Positions 14,477 through 23,123 are shown, counted from the stretch's first letter. The stretch is DNA of 64,000 nt from UBA5796 sp040752455 (GCA_049324115.1 JBMOMN010000028.1:23244-87243); one strand, 5' to 3'. Translations and numbers: made by a program. The notes: generated from the sequence alone by a model not told the origin.

Positions 14477-15209
14477 GTCCGAATTCCTCTATTGGATGCG
14501 GCGAAAGCGTATCCTTTGAGTAACGCCCTCGCCGGGCGGGATTGCGCCAGACCCGGCGGGGTGTGCCGCAAAAAGCGGACCATTTCTCTCGATCTTTCGC
14601 TCATCCTTTGAGATTGTTGTTTAGCAGTGGCCACAAATTACATTATCTATGGATCCCTTTTTGCCTTGGCTCCGAAACCTGGGATTCTTTCCGGCAAATA
14701 GTTAGCTGATACAAACGCTATGCAAACGTAATAATGCGAAACCGTTAGCCTTATTGCGTCATCGTTCATGTTGAGACTCTAAAGGCCTCGGTTATGCCGA
14801 TTGGATTCGATAATTCCATCAGCAATAATGGAAACATAAGTTGTCCGCAATGCTGGGTTTGGACAACGAGTTTCCATAATTCTTTGGGCATCAAGTTCGC
14901 TATCTGGAATCATATTTTGTCTTCTGAAGAAGTTGACCAACTCGTAATTCAGCGGTTCGGCGTTTGCGGAGCGCCGCTATGCGGCGGGCGGCACTCCCTT
15001 CATGCCGGTGATGCAATTATTGTAGCATTTTTTTCTACGCAACGTCATGCTGAACACATTCGCTTCACTCAGTATAAACACCGCGAAGCACCTCTTTCAC
15101 CGAGCAGGGGACTCTTCGGTCGCAACGAACGCTCCCCATAATTCTCCCAACTCACTATGGACGAATTGGCCGGGTCGTGGGTATGATTATGGGGTTCACA
15201 GGAGCCATC
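14477..15209. other. Long intergenic region without a supported gene
   Basis: About 730 bases with lower GC. A 115-residue frame at 14794-15141 has no recognisable features and composition unlike neighbours, so it was not called. Near 15030-15140 there is a stretch (CGTCATGCTGAAC, then CACCGCGAAGCAC) that looks like a degraded dispersed palindromic repeat. Confidence 0.4.
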
Positions 15210-15788
15210 ATGTCCCTCATGCAATACCTGCGCGACATCTACCCTTACGACCCGCAGCGCAAGGTCTTCACCATTGACGCTGCGGTGGATACTTACGACG
15301 AGTTGTACAACTATCTCGACCCATCCCCCTCCCCCAGCCGGGACCTGGCCCCGGACGTGGTCGAATACCTGGACCAGTGCTCGGAGGAGATCCCGCTCCA
15401 GTACGGCATCCGCATCGTCATGCACGTTCAGGAGGAGCCGCGTGACGAAACCCGCGAGCACGAATGCCTGGACAGCATCAAGACCTATTACCAGCACGCA
15501 ACCATCCTGTCCCGCCTGGATGGCCGGCAGACCCGCGTCCGCTCGCTGCGTTACGTGGCCTTCTCGCTCCTGTGCCTGACCATCTACCTGCTGACCCAGC
15601 CCTGGGCGGAGATTTCGCTGGTCACTACGCTGCTGCACGAAGCCTTCCTGGTCGGCGGGTGGGTCTTCATGTGGGAGGCCGTCTCGATCAACTTCATCGA
15701 GACCGACCCGCCCCGGCTGGCGCGCCGGCGTTTCAAACGGCTGGTGGAAGCCCCCATCGAATTCACCTACGCCCACAAAACCGACTGA
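15210..15788 (+). CDS. Conserved hypothetical membrane protein
   Basis: 192 residues from the ATG at 15210, chosen because GGAG lies 5 bases upstream; earlier in-frame starts exist at 15177 and 15183. The first ~115 residues are soluble and acidic (DAAVDTYDELYNYLDPS). Two hydrophobic segments follow near residues 118-135 and 140-160, and the tail is basic (RLARRRFKRL). No family was recognised. It lies 56 bases before degV on the same strand, but an inverted repeat with a TATAAT box intervenes, so degV probably has its own promoter. Confidence 0.6.
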   Translation: MSLMQYLRDIYPYDPQRKVFTIDAAVDTYDELYNYLDPSPSPSRDLAPDVVEYLDQCSEEIPLQYGIRIVMHVQEEPRDETREHECLDSIKTYYQHATILSRLDGRQTRVRSLRYVAFSLLCLTIYLLTQPWAEISLVTTLLHEAFLVGGWVFMWEAVSINFIETDPPRLARRRFKRLVEAPIEFTYAHKTD

Positions 15789-15797
15789 CCGGTATGT

Positions 15798-15833
15798 TTT
15801 CGGGTATAATGGCCCAGTCACCCATACCCGAAA
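15798..15833 (+). promoter_or_regulatory. Inverted repeat over a TATAAT box upstream of degV
   Basis: Arms TTTCGGGTAT (15798-15807) and ATACCCGAAA (15824-15833) are exact reverse complements. TATAAT (15805-15810) overlaps the left arm. This placement fits an operator that blocks the promoter; it could also be a hairpin. Confidence 0.4.
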
Positions 15834-15844
15834 GAGAGAAAAAG

Positions 15845-16705
15845 ATGAAAATTGTAACCGATTGCGCGGCCGACCTGCCTGCCGAAGAACGCGACGCCCT
15901 GGGCATCATCGAAGCGCCGCTTTACATCCAGTTCCCTGAAGGCGAGATCAATTCCGCCGACATCAGCGCCGACGACTTCTACAACCGGCTCGAGTCCATG
16001 CGTCCGGCCATCCCGACCACCGCCCTGCCGTCCAGCGGGGTGTTCACCGAGCTTTACAACAAACTGGCCGAGACGAAAGACGTGCTCTCCATCCACATCT
16101 CGTCCGGGTTGAGCGGCACCTTCAACTCGGCCCGCATGGGCGCCGGGCAGATCAAGGACAAGGTCGTGGATGTGTTCGACTCGATGACCCTCTCCGGCGG
16201 ACAACGTTTCCAGGTCCTGGCGGCGGCCTGGGCCTCGAAAGCGGGCTGGACCCTCGAAGCGATCAAGGAACGATTGGCCGCCATCCGTGCCCAGACGGAG
16301 GTCATCTACACCCTCGAGACGCTCGAATACCTGGCCCGCGGCGGCCGCATCGGACGCGTCCAGGCCCTGGCGGGGTCGCTGCTCAAGCTCAAACCGATCA
16401 TCAATGTGGACCACGCTGACGGCAAGTACAGCACCGTCGGCAAGGGGCGCACCATCCCCCAGGTGTTGACCACCATCACCGAGCACTTGGCGGCCAAATA
16501 TGCCAGCACCCCGGTCTGGGCTACCGTGCTGCACGGGCGGTTCGCCGAAGGGGCCGAAATGCTCTCCCAAAAGCTCCAGCAAAACCTCAACATCGCCAAA
16601 CTGGAGGTCATGCGCATCTCGCCCGTGCTGGGTGTCCATACCGGTCCCGGCATCGTCGGCGCGGCAGTCGTGCCGATGGAATTGGTCTCCGACCTCAAAA
16701 AGTAA
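15845..16705 (+). CDS. DegV family fatty-acid-binding protein
   Basis: 286 residues, full length for the family. The opening IVTDCAADLPAEE, the TTALPSSGVFTELY segment and SSGLSGTFNSARMGAG form the conserved fatty-acid headgroup pocket of DegV/FakB proteins. The second domain contains the family's conserved YLARGGRIGR. FakB-type proteins present fatty acids to the FakA kinase for incorporation into phospholipid; no fakA is in this window. ATG at 15845 follows a purine-rich leader (GAGAGAAAAAG). A strong terminator follows the gene. Confidence 0.88.
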   Translation: MKIVTDCAADLPAEERDALGIIEAPLYIQFPEGEINSADISADDFYNRLESMRPAIPTTALPSSGVFTELYNKLAETKDVLSIHISSGLSGTFNSARMGAGQIKDKVVDVFDSMTLSGGQRFQVLAAAWASKAGWTLEAIKERLAAIRAQTEVIYTLETLEYLARGGRIGRVQALAGSLLKLKPIINVDHADGKYSTVGKGRTIPQVLTTITEHLAAKYASTPVWATVLHGRFAEGAEMLSQKLQQNLNIAKLEVMRISPVLGVHTGPGIVGAAVVPMELVSDLKK

Positions 16706-16721
16706 ATCCAGAATTACCCAC

Positions 16722-16751
16722 AAAAAAAGCACCGGTTTTGGTGCTTTTTTT
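16722..16751 (+). terminator. Rho-independent terminator after degV
   Basis: Stem AAAAAAAGCACC / GGTGCTTTTTTT with a 6-base loop. The run of Ts after the GC core fits termination of degV. Confidence 0.8.
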
Positions 16752-16856
16752 GTATAATAGTTAATGTCGTCACGATCGGGGAGGCCTTTCTGAAAGCATA
16801 CCCTTCCAATCTATTCCGTTTTTCATTCTCGTAGCCGGGCAAGGCGAGGATCAGCC

Positions 16857-17255
16857 ATGCTGTCAATGTCTGACGCCCTGTTGCTTCTTGGGTTGGTATA
16901 CCTGACAATCGTGTGGTGTGGCACCCTGCTGGCTTACCGGCGTAACCGGCTCCTGCCTGACGATAGCCCGCAGAAACAAAAGTATTCTCCCCTTTATATC
17001 TTCATTGCTCCTGCGCTTCCCCCAATTCTCATCCCAATATTTATTTTCCTGCTTTCAATTTTCAGTATCGTGTTCGGGGCCTTCCTGGTCGTTTTCGCCG
17101 CAACGATGCTCGTTTTCGGGCAGGTGGCTCTTCTCAACAAACTGATCGGAATTTTGGTAAGACTCGGCGACGCCCTGCTCAAGATTGCCCACATCATACT
17201 CTGGCCTTTTTACGCCATCCTGCGGGCAATCTTCGCGCCCGAACAATCGCCTTAA
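16857..17255 (+). CDS. Small hypothetical membrane protein
   Basis: 132 residues with three clear hydrophobic segments: near residues 7-25, 47-70 and 73-90, the last two almost continuous. The C-terminal part is amphipathic (LLNKLIGILVRLGDALLKIA), with a basic loop AYRRNRLL after the first segment. No family was recognised. ATG at 16857 has only a weak purine stretch; an in-frame ATG three codons later is also possible. It stands between the degV terminator and a repeat-rich non-coding region. Confidence 0.55.
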   Translation: MLSMSDALLLLGLVYLTIVWCGTLLAYRRNRLLPDDSPQKQKYSPLYIFIAPALPPILIPIFIFLLSIFSIVFGAFLVVFAATMLVFGQVALLNKLIGILVRLGDALLKIAHIILWPFYAILRAIFAPEQSP

Positions 17256-17773
17256 AAACTGGCTCTCTGGTATTTGGTGGGGTCGCCCATTTATTTACCA
17301 GTGAGATCACAGAGTCTACAGAGAAAACCTTTTAGGCTCTTCCGTAACAAACGGGAAAGAGCCTAAACACAAAGTATCCATGAACTTCGTTCACCCCGAA
17401 GGATGAAAAAGGAGTCCAACGTCTCCAGACTTTGGCGCCAACGTCGGGAGACGTTGGGGTCCGCGCCTATTTTCCTATCAGTCACACGAAGGCTCTCAAG
17501 GGGAAAAAAGCGCCTTGCCGTAAAGGTTTTCCTTCGTTGACTTGGTGTTCCTTCGTGTTTCAAAAGGTTTTTCCCGTCAAAAACGGGAGAGCCACCTTTT
17601 AAAATCTCGGTGCTCTCAGTGCGCTCTGTGGTAAAACGGGTTCCCACCCCACTTGATCCTGAAGAGCCTAAAAACTTTAACGCGAATGAGGCTAATCGAG
17701 CGAATTCCGCGAATGTTTCGAAACAACCGCGGAATTCGCTAAATCTGCGTTGTTCGCGTTAAGAATTTGACCG
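17256..17773. repeat. Non-coding region packed with short inverted repeats
   Basis: About 520 bases without a supported gene. It holds TAGGCTCTTCCGT / ACGGGAAAGAGCCTA (about 17331-17364), CCAACGTCTCC / GGGAGACGTTGG (about 17416-17457) and GCGAATTCCGCG / CGCGGAATTCGC (about 17699-17737). A 94-residue frame on the minus strand here reads through degenerate repeat text and is not believable. Confidence 0.5.
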
Positions 17774-18226
17774 TCAATGCTCCTTGCGCCGGTAGGGGAC
17801 CATCAGCAGGAACCCCACCAGGATGATCAGCATCCCGATCTCCACCCCCCGCGCCTGCCAGGGACCGAAGTGCGGCACGCCCGGCAGCGGGTGCGACCCC
17901 ATCCCGAAGATATCCGCCATCCCGGCGAACACGGCGATCACGTAGCCGGTGCTGATCAGCCGCAGGCCGAAATCGGCGGCAATGCTGCGCTCGCCCCCGG
18001 CCCACAGGGTCGCCAGGCTGATGTACCCGCCCACGCAGATCACCGCCAGCCCCACCAGGAAGACCGCAATCTGCACGAAACCGACCACCGCGCTGCGGTC
18101 CAGGCTGAACCACTCGGGCTTCGCGCCCAGGATCAGGAGCAGCAGGCCGACGAACGTCAACGCAGCCCCGGTCCTGATCCGGGCTACCGAGGGAAAGATT
18201 CCGTTGGAGGATTGCAAACCGGCCAT
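17774..18226 (-). CDS. Hypothetical four-helix membrane protein
   Basis: 150 residues from the ATG at 18226, which lies two bases after the stop of the upstream dipeptidase; an earlier in-frame start would overlap that gene. Four hydrophobic segments are visible, including LTFVGLLLLILGA and IGMLIILVGFLLMVPYRRK. No family was recognised. The tight spacing suggests it is co-transcribed with the M19 dipeptidase. Confidence 0.6.
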   Translation of the reverse strand: MAGLQSSNGIFPSVARIRTGAALTFVGLLLLILGAKPEWFSLDRSAVVGFVQIAVFLVGLAVICVGGYISLATLWAGGERSIAADFGLRLISTGYVIAVFAGMADIFGMGSHPLPGVPHFGPWQARGVEIGMLIILVGFLLMVPYRRKEH

Positions 18227-18228
18227 AT

Positions 18229-19320
18229 TCACGGGAGGGCCTCTCGTAAAAACCTGAGCCAATTCCCGCCCAGGATCGCTTCGATGTCCATGGGTGAGTA
18301 ACCTCTTTCTGCCAGCAGCGGGCCGAGCTTTTGCAGATCGGCGATGGTATCTATCTCGGACGGCGTGCCGGCCCAGCCAAAACCGCCGTCGAAATCGGTG
18401 CCCAGGCCCGCATGGCGGGCGTCCCCGGCCATCTGGCAGATGTAGTCAATGTGGGCGGCCAGGTGCGCCAGCGTGACCGCCTGTTTGCCCTCGGCAACCG
18501 TCCAGCCGGGTTTCAGGAACTTGTTGTACGGCACCACGCCGATCACGCCGTCTCTTTCCAGAATACCGGCGATGACCTCATCCGTCAAGTGACGATTACT
18601 ATACGATCCTTTCAAGAGCGCCAGGGCATTGGAATGGCTGGCCGCGACCGGGCCGGGGTAAAGGTCCAGCGCCTGGCGGGCAGACAATGCGTCCATGTGG
18701 CTCAGGTCGAGGATCAGGTTGAAGCCGGCCATGGCCTCGAGGAGTTCGCGGCCGTCGTCGGTGAGGGGACCCGGTTCCTGCGTCCCGCCGCAGAAACGCG
18801 TCCCGGCCCAGGCCGGGCCGATCATCCGCACCCCGCTTTCGACCCAGGCGGGCAGCTCGCCGATCTGGCGGATGCCCTCCGCCCCCTCCATCAGCACCAC
18901 GAATCCCACCGGACGTCCGGCCTGCTCCGCTTCGAGCGGCCGCTCCCAGGCGGACAGGGTCTCGCGCAGGTCCGCGCCGCTGGCGATCAGCCGGAACTTG
19001 TCCGGGTGGCGGTCGCAGAGCCGGTGATAGGTGTCCAGTTGCGTCCGGTAGAGGCGGTGGGCCTGGTCGAAATCAGCATAGATTTGGGAATCCCAATCGC
19101 CCTCGCTGTGGCGCAGCGGCGCGGCGAACAGGGTGGAAAAGACGACCGCTACCCGGCCTTGCTGGTAATCCGGCCAGCCGAGGAGCGAGTCGCCGTTGTG
19201 CTCCACGTTCGGGCCGCCGCGTTCGATCCGGCGGGTCTCGGCTGCCGAACGGGTGTAATCCCGCCCGAGGGCGAGCATGTTCCAGGCAATATCCTGATGC
19301 GAATCAACAATGAGGGGCAT
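18229..19320 (-). CDS. Membrane dipeptidase (peptidase M19 family)
   Basis: 363 residues, a typical length for M19 renal-dipeptidase-like enzymes, which are zinc hydrolases of dipeptides and some beta-lactams. The HxD metal pair is in VDSHQD (residues 5-10), the bridging Glu in VLMEGAEG, and the later His ligands in LDLSHMD and AASHSNA. GLGTDFDGGFG near the C terminus is a hallmark of the family. No signal peptide is seen, so it is probably cytoplasmic. A small membrane protein follows two bases downstream. The S1-protein terminator lies just upstream on the same strand. Confidence 0.9.
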   Translation of the reverse strand: MPLIVDSHQDIAWNMLALGRDYTRSAAETRRIERGGPNVEHNGDSLLGWPDYQQGRVAVVFSTLFAAPLRHSEGDWDSQIYADFDQAHRLYRTQLDTYHRLCDRHPDKFRLIASGADLRETLSAWERPLEAEQAGRPVGFVVLMEGAEGIRQIGELPAWVESGVRMIGPAWAGTRFCGGTQEPGPLTDDGRELLEAMAGFNLILDLSHMDALSARQALDLYPGPVAASHSNALALLKGSYSNRHLTDEVIAGILERDGVIGVVPYNKFLKPGWTVAEGKQAVTLAHLAAHIDYICQMAGDARHAGLGTDFDGGFGWAGTPSEIDTIADLQKLGPLLAERGYSPMDIEAILGGNWLRFLREALP

Positions 19321-19331
19321 AAGAATTAAAT

Positions 19332-19359
19332 AGAAAGCGCACCAGACGGTGCGCTCTCT
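19332..19359 (-). terminator. Terminator hairpin after the S1-domain gene
   Basis: AGAAAGCGCACC / GGTGCGCTCTCT stem with a 4-base loop, followed on the minus strand by a T-rich stretch. It lies between the S1-domain gene and the dipeptidase gene. Confidence 0.65.
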
Positions 19360-19368
19360 GTAACCGTT

Positions 19369-20673
19369 CTATTCTTCGGTCGTTCCGTCAGAGGAGTCTT
19401 CCACGGGTTCTTCAGCCGGTTCGGGTTCGGGTTCGTCTTCGTCATCCTGCCCGAAATCCAGTTCCTGGGCGAGGGCTTTCATGTCCTTGTCGGCGTAGGC
19501 CGGGGAATCCACCTTGCGCAGGCTCAAACCGATGCGGCGCTGGTCGGGGTCAATCCGCACGATGCGCAGGGTCACTTTCTCGCCGTCGCGCAGCACTTCA
19601 CGCGGGTGTTCGATCCGGCTTTCGCTGATCTCGGAAATGTGGATCAGGCCCTCGATCTCGTTCGCCAGGCGGGCAAAAGCGCCGAACTTGGTCAGGCGGG
19701 TGATGGTGCCTTCGACCAGTTGGCCGACCTGGAAGGCGTTGATGCGAGCGCGCCAGGGATCTTCCTGCAACTGGCGGATGGACAGGCCGATGCGCCGCTT
19801 TTCGCGTTCGATGTTGATGACCTTGACCTTGACTTCCTGCCCGACCTCGAGGACCTCGCTGGGATGATGGACACGGTCCCACGAAAGCTCGGAGAGGTGG
19901 ACCAGGCCGTCTGCGCCGTTGACGTTGACGAAGGCGCCGAAATCGGCCAGGCTGGTGACGCGGCCGGAGTAAACGCCGCCTTCCTTGAGTTCTTCGATCA
20001 CCCGTTCCTTGAGCGCGGCGCGGGATTCGCTGCCCGCGGCCCGCTCCGACAGGATCAGGCGGCGGCGTTCGCGATCCACTTCGATGACGCGCACCGCGAT
20101 CGGTTCGCCGATCATCTTGGCCCAGCGCTGGTCGGGGGTATCGCCCACCGCCATGCTGCGGCGCAGCGCGCTGACCTGCGAGGCCGGAACGAACCCGCGC
20201 AGCCCGTGGACGGGGACGATCAGGCCGCCCTTGTTGAAGCCGTCAACCGCGCCTTCGTAGACCTCGTCGTGCTGGAGCATCGCTTCGACCGCATCCCAGC
20301 CCATCTGTTCCTGGGCGCGGGTATACGAGACGATGACGTTGCCGTTCTGGTCTTCGGGGTTGACGATGTAGACCGGGATCTCCTGGCCTACCTCGAAGGC
20401 GGCGCGTTCTTTTTCTGGAATTTGTTCCAACTCGCGGCCGGTCAACACTCCTTCAGATTTGGCGCCAATGCTGACGAGGATCTGGGAAGGGCTGATACTG
20501 GCTATCGTCCCCGTGCGGATTTCGCCGCTTTGCGGGAAATCCAAGGCAAGGCCGCCCTCCTGTTCGAGCAGGCTTTCCATGGAAGGGGTGGCGGGTTGTG
20601 GGGATTCGTTTTCGGCGAGCGGGGTGCCCTCGAGCGTTCCCTCCTTCCCGATTTGGGCATCATTCTGTTCCAT
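19369..20673 (-). CDS. S1 RNA-binding domain protein (ribosomal protein S1-like)
   Basis: 434 residues from the ATG at 20673; upstream in-frame codons read into a palindromic repeat. Four S1 OB-fold domains occur in series. The third (YSGRVTSLADFGAFVNVNGA) and fourth (VEGTITRLTKFGAFARL) are canonical and end with the usual RRIGLSIRQL-type strand; the first two are more diverged. The N-terminal ~60 and C-terminal ~40 residues are acidic and low-complexity. Short S1 proteins of this type occur in Gram-positive bacteria and Chloroflexi and help place mRNA on the 30S subunit. E. coli S1 has six domains. A terminator follows. Confidence 0.88.
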   Translation of the reverse strand: MEQNDAQIGKEGTLEGTPLAENESPQPATPSMESLLEQEGGLALDFPQSGEIRTGTIASISPSQILVSIGAKSEGVLTGRELEQIPEKERAAFEVGQEIPVYIVNPEDQNGNVIVSYTRAQEQMGWDAVEAMLQHDEVYEGAVDGFNKGGLIVPVHGLRGFVPASQVSALRRSMAVGDTPDQRWAKMIGEPIAVRVIEVDRERRRLILSERAAGSESRAALKERVIEELKEGGVYSGRVTSLADFGAFVNVNGADGLVHLSELSWDRVHHPSEVLEVGQEVKVKVINIEREKRRIGLSIRQLQEDPWRARINAFQVGQLVEGTITRLTKFGAFARLANEIEGLIHISEISESRIEHPREVLRDGEKVTLRIVRIDPDQRRIGLSLRKVDSPAYADKDMKALAQELDFGQDDEDEPEPEPAEEPVEDSSDGTTEE

Positions 20674-20754
20674 AAGGTGGTTAAACTCCGGTTGTTTAAA
20701 GATAGGCGGAATTATAAAGGTAAAAACAGTCCTTGACAACCCTTGTAATGACCG

Positions 20755-20806
20755 GGAAGTCCTTGCGAGGAGGGTGCTTTCCCCGACGAAGCAACCTTCG
20801 CAAGGT
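20755..20806. repeat. Palindromic repeat related to the 2071-2216 family
   Basis: Contains CCTTGCGAGGAGGGTGCTTT followed by GACGAAGCAACCTTCGCAAGG, an inverted pair of CCTTGCGAGG-like words. It lies between the divergent S1-domain and chelatase genes, so it may also influence their promoters. Confidence 0.45.
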
Positions 20807-20824
20807 TTCACAGATAACTTGCAG

Positions 20825-20830
20825 TATAAT
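20825..20830 (+). promoter_or_regulatory. TATAAT box upstream of the chelatase ATPase gene
   Basis: TATAAT lies 22 bases before the ATG at 20853, giving a leader of roughly 15 bases that includes a GAGGAA ribosome-binding sequence. No good -35 was found. Confidence 0.4.
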
Positions 20831-20852
20831 CTTCCACCGAGGAACCTACCCT

Positions 20853-21947
20853 ATGCCTTCAATTTTCCCCTTCACTGCAATCGTCGGCCAGGAACGCATG
20901 GCGCGTGCCCTGGTGCTCAACGCGGTGGATACCCGCATCGGCGGCGTGCTGATCCGGGGCGAACGCGGCACGGCCAAATCCACTGCGGCCCGGGCGCTGG
21001 CGGCGCTGCTGCCCAAAGTCAGGGCCGTCAAGGATTGCCGCTTCGGCTGCGATCCCGCCTCTCCCATCACCTGGTGTACGGAATGCCGCGAACGCAACAA
21101 GAACGGCAGCGACCTGCCGGTCGAAGAGAAGACCATCCCGTTCATCAACCTGCCCGTTTCGGCCACCGAAGACCGGGTGGTCGGCACCCTGGACATCGAA
21201 CAGGCCATCCAGAAGGGCGAACGCCACTTCGAACCGGGCGTGCTGGCCAACGCCAACCGGGGCCTGCTCTACATTGACGAGGTCAACCTGCTCGACGATC
21301 ACGTAGTGGACCTGCTGCTGGATTCCGCGGCGATGGGCGTCAACGTGGTCGAACGCGAGGGCATCTCCTTCGCCCATCCCTCCCGCTTCATCTTGGTCGG
21401 GACGATGAACCCCGAAGAAGGCGACCTGCGCCCGCAGTTGCTCGACCGCTTCGCCCTGTCGGTGGAGATCACCGGCATCCGTGAGCCGCGCGAGCGGGTC
21501 CTCATCATGGAGCGCAACATCGCCTTCGAGAAAGACCCCGAAGCCTTCCGCCAGGCGTGGATGGAAAAGGAAGAAGAGTTATCCCGGCGGATCGCCATGG
21601 CCCGCACCCTGGTGGACAAAGTCACCTACACCCGCCGCGACATGCTCTCCATCGCCGCCCTGACCGCCTCCCTCAACGTGGACGGCCACCGGGCTGATCT
21701 CGTTATTTTGAAAGTAGCCCGCGCCCAGGCCGCCTTCGACGGGCGGACGGCGATCAACGACCACGACATCGCCCTGGCCGCCGAACTGGCCCTGCCCCAC
21801 CGCATCAAGCGCGGCCCGTTCTACCAGGCCGAGATGACCACCGAGCAGCTGCAGGAGCGCATCGAGCAGCTCGCCGGCCAATCGGTCCCGAACGAGCCGG
21901 ACGAGAGCCAGCCGCAGCCGCAGGAATCCGAGGAAAAAAAAATTTAA
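20853..21947 (+). CDS. Magnesium/cobalt chelatase AAA+ ATPase subunit (ChlI/BchI-like)
   Basis: 364 residues. Walker A is GERGTAKST (residues 36-44), Walker B is in LLYIDEVNLLDD, and sensor and arginine-finger segments follow (GTMNPEEGDLRPQLLDRF), as in ChlI/BchI. Two CxxC-like pairs (CRFGC, CTEC) lie in the insert. The subunit powers metal insertion into a tetrapyrrole; with no chlorophyll genes here, cobalt insertion for cobalamin is more likely (inference). It ends at a TAA directly after a run of nine As (21934-21942), in a Pro/Glu-rich linker. The ChlD-like VWA sequence continues in the -1 frame, so this ORF is probably the short product of a frameshifted gene. Confidence 0.88.
   Translation: MPSIFPFTAIVGQERMARALVLNAVDTRIGGVLIRGERGTAKSTAARALAALLPKVRAVKDCRFGCDPASPITWCTECRERNKNGSDLPVEEKTIPFINLPVSATEDRVVGTLDIEQAIQKGERHFEPGVLANANRGLLYIDEVNLLDDHVVDLLLDSAAMGVNVVEREGISFAHPSRFILVGTMNPEEGDLRPQLLDRFALSVEITGIREPRERVLIMERNIAFEKDPEAFRQAWMEKEEELSRRIAMARTLVDKVTYTRRDMLSIAALTASLNVDGHRADLVILKVARAQAAFDGRTAINDHDIALAAELALPHRIKRGPFYQAEMTTEQLQERIEQLAGQSVPNEPDESQPQPQESEEKKI
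21934..21947 (+). promoter_or_regulatory. Candidate programmed -1 frameshift site (slippery A9 run and stop)
   Basis: Zero-frame codons read GAA AAA AAA ATT TAA. The nine-A run permits tandem -1 slippage on A-AAA-AAA, which moves ribosomes past the TAA into the VWA-encoding frame. A Shine-Dalgarno-like AGGA (21922-21925) lies about ten bases upstream, a known kind of stimulator for -1 shifts. Transcriptional slippage on the A run is the alternative. Confidence 0.65.
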
Positions 21948-22909
21948 AAATTGAGGAAGACTCCGAAGAGTCCGAACAGCAAGGCATACCGGAACCCTCG
22001 AAGCAGGATGTCTTCCACAACGCCAGCGCCAACTGGTGGGAGGGCGGACAGAAGGTCAAGGTCGGCGAGACTTTCGATCCCCGCAAGCTGGATACCCCCC
22101 TGGACAAACTGACCCGGCGCAAAGCCGGCCGGCGGTCGCAGACGCGCACCAACCGCAAGCGCGGCCGCTACATCCAGGCGCGCCCGGCCATGGGCAAGAC
22201 CGACGACGTGGCCTTCGACGCCACCCTGCGGGCCGCCGCGCCTTTCCAGAAACGCCGCACCGAGCAGCGCAAACGGGTGGCTTTCGCCATCCAGAAGGAC
22301 GACCTGCAGCGCAAGGTGCGCGTCAAACGGACGGCCAACCTGGTGCTGTTCCTGGTTGACGCCTCCTGGTCCATGGCCGTGGCCGAGCGGATGAACGCCA
22401 CCAAGGGCGCGATCCTGTCCCTGCTGACGGATGCTTACCAGCGCCGCGACCGGGTCGGGCTGATCGTCTTCCAGAAGGACCGGGCCACCCTCGTCCTGCC
22501 GCCAACCACCTCGGTCCAGTTGGCCCAGCGCGCCCTGGTGGACATCCCGGTGGGCGGCAAGACGCCGCTCTCGGCGGGGCTGCTGATGGCTTACGACGTG
22601 CTCCTGCGCGAGAAATACGTCCACCCCGACGTGGAACCGCTGCTGATCACCCTGACCGACGGGGCCGGGAACGTGGCCCTCGGGACCCAGCCGCCCCAGG
22701 ACGAAGCCTATCATTTCGCCGAATTGATCGCCTCCGAGCACATCCGCAGCATCGTGATCAACATGGAGCACGCCGCCTTCGACCAGGGCCTGGCCCAGAT
22801 GCTGGCGGACCATCTGAAAGCGCCCTGTTACGCCTTGAACGAAATCAAAGCCGAGAACCTGTACCACGCCGTGAAGCAGGAAATGGCAGGGGGAGCCAGT
22901 AACCAGTGA
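21941..22909 (+). CDS. Chelatase VWA-domain subunit region (ChlD-like), likely made as a frameshift fusion
   Basis: The frame is open from the slippery run to 22909. Its first ATG is only at 22190, yet about 75 codons before it encode the conserved linker (NASANWWEGGQKVKVGETFD, then DTPLDKLTRRKAGRRSQTR), with no ATG, GTG or TTG. The VWA domain has a MIDAS DASWS (Asp codon at 22358), a Thr in GGKTPLSAGL and LTDGAGN. ChlD proteins are an AAA+ half fused to a VWA half and bridge ChlI to the large ChlH/CobN subunit. Here the fusion would arise by -1 frameshifting from the upstream ORF. A terminator follows at 22952. The alternative is an independent 239-residue protein from 22190, which would waste conserved coding sequence. 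Confidence 0.8.
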   Translation, partial: NLKIEEDSEESEQQGIPEPSKQDVFHNASANWWEGGQKVKVGETFDPRKLDTPLDKLTRRKAGRRSQTRTNRKRGRYIQARPAMGKTDDVAFDATLRAAAPFQKRRTEQRKRVAFAIQKDDLQRKVRVKRTANLVLFLVDASWSMAVAERMNATKGAILSLLTDAYQRRDRVGLIVFQKDRATLVLPPTTSVQLAQRALVDIPVGGKTPLSAGLLMAYDVLLREKYVHPDVEPLLITLTDGAGNVALGTQPPQDEAYHFAELIASEHIRSIVINMEHAAFDQGLAQMLADHLKAPCYALNEIKAENLYHAVKQEMAGGASNQ

Positions 22910-22951
22910 TCAGCAATCAGTCACCAGCGTTCAGTGTTCCGTATTCAGAAG

Positions 22952-22975
22952 GTCGGGCTTGCAGCCCGACTTTTT
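22952..22975 (+). terminator. Rho-independent terminator after the chelatase genes
   Basis: Stem GTCGGGCTT / AGCCCGAC with a short loop, followed by five Ts. It separates the chelatase unit from the 2-oxoacid oxidoreductase operon. Confidence 0.75.
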
Positions 22976-23123
22976 GCTGGGCGCATTGTCAGAAATACAG
23001 GATTTTTGTAAAGGTTTGAAAATGACGCATGGCACTACTCAAACTTGACAAATCAGACCATAATCAAACTGGCGGTTAAATCCCGCTAATTATTGTCCAA
23101 CTTCTCAAATAAAGGAGAAATGA

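Noticed and set aside
14794..15141. A 115-residue frame in the long intergenic gap
   Set aside because: No family features, no ribosome site, and its 3' half runs through repeat-like text.
17363..17647. A 94-residue minus-strand frame
   Set aside because: Reads through degenerate inverted repeats; typical low-complexity intergenic translation.
19606..20736. A 376-residue plus-strand frame opposite the S1-domain gene
   Set aside because: Complement of a highly conserved S1 gene; no recognisable motifs.
22190..22909. Stand-alone VWA protein starting at the ATG 22190
   Set aside because: Conserved ChlD linker codons precede this ATG without any usual start, so a frameshift fusion explains the sequence better.
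23045..23081. TTGACA-based promoter before the 2-oxoacid oxidoreductase operon
   Set aside because: TTGACA is present but no -10 lies 16-19 bases away.
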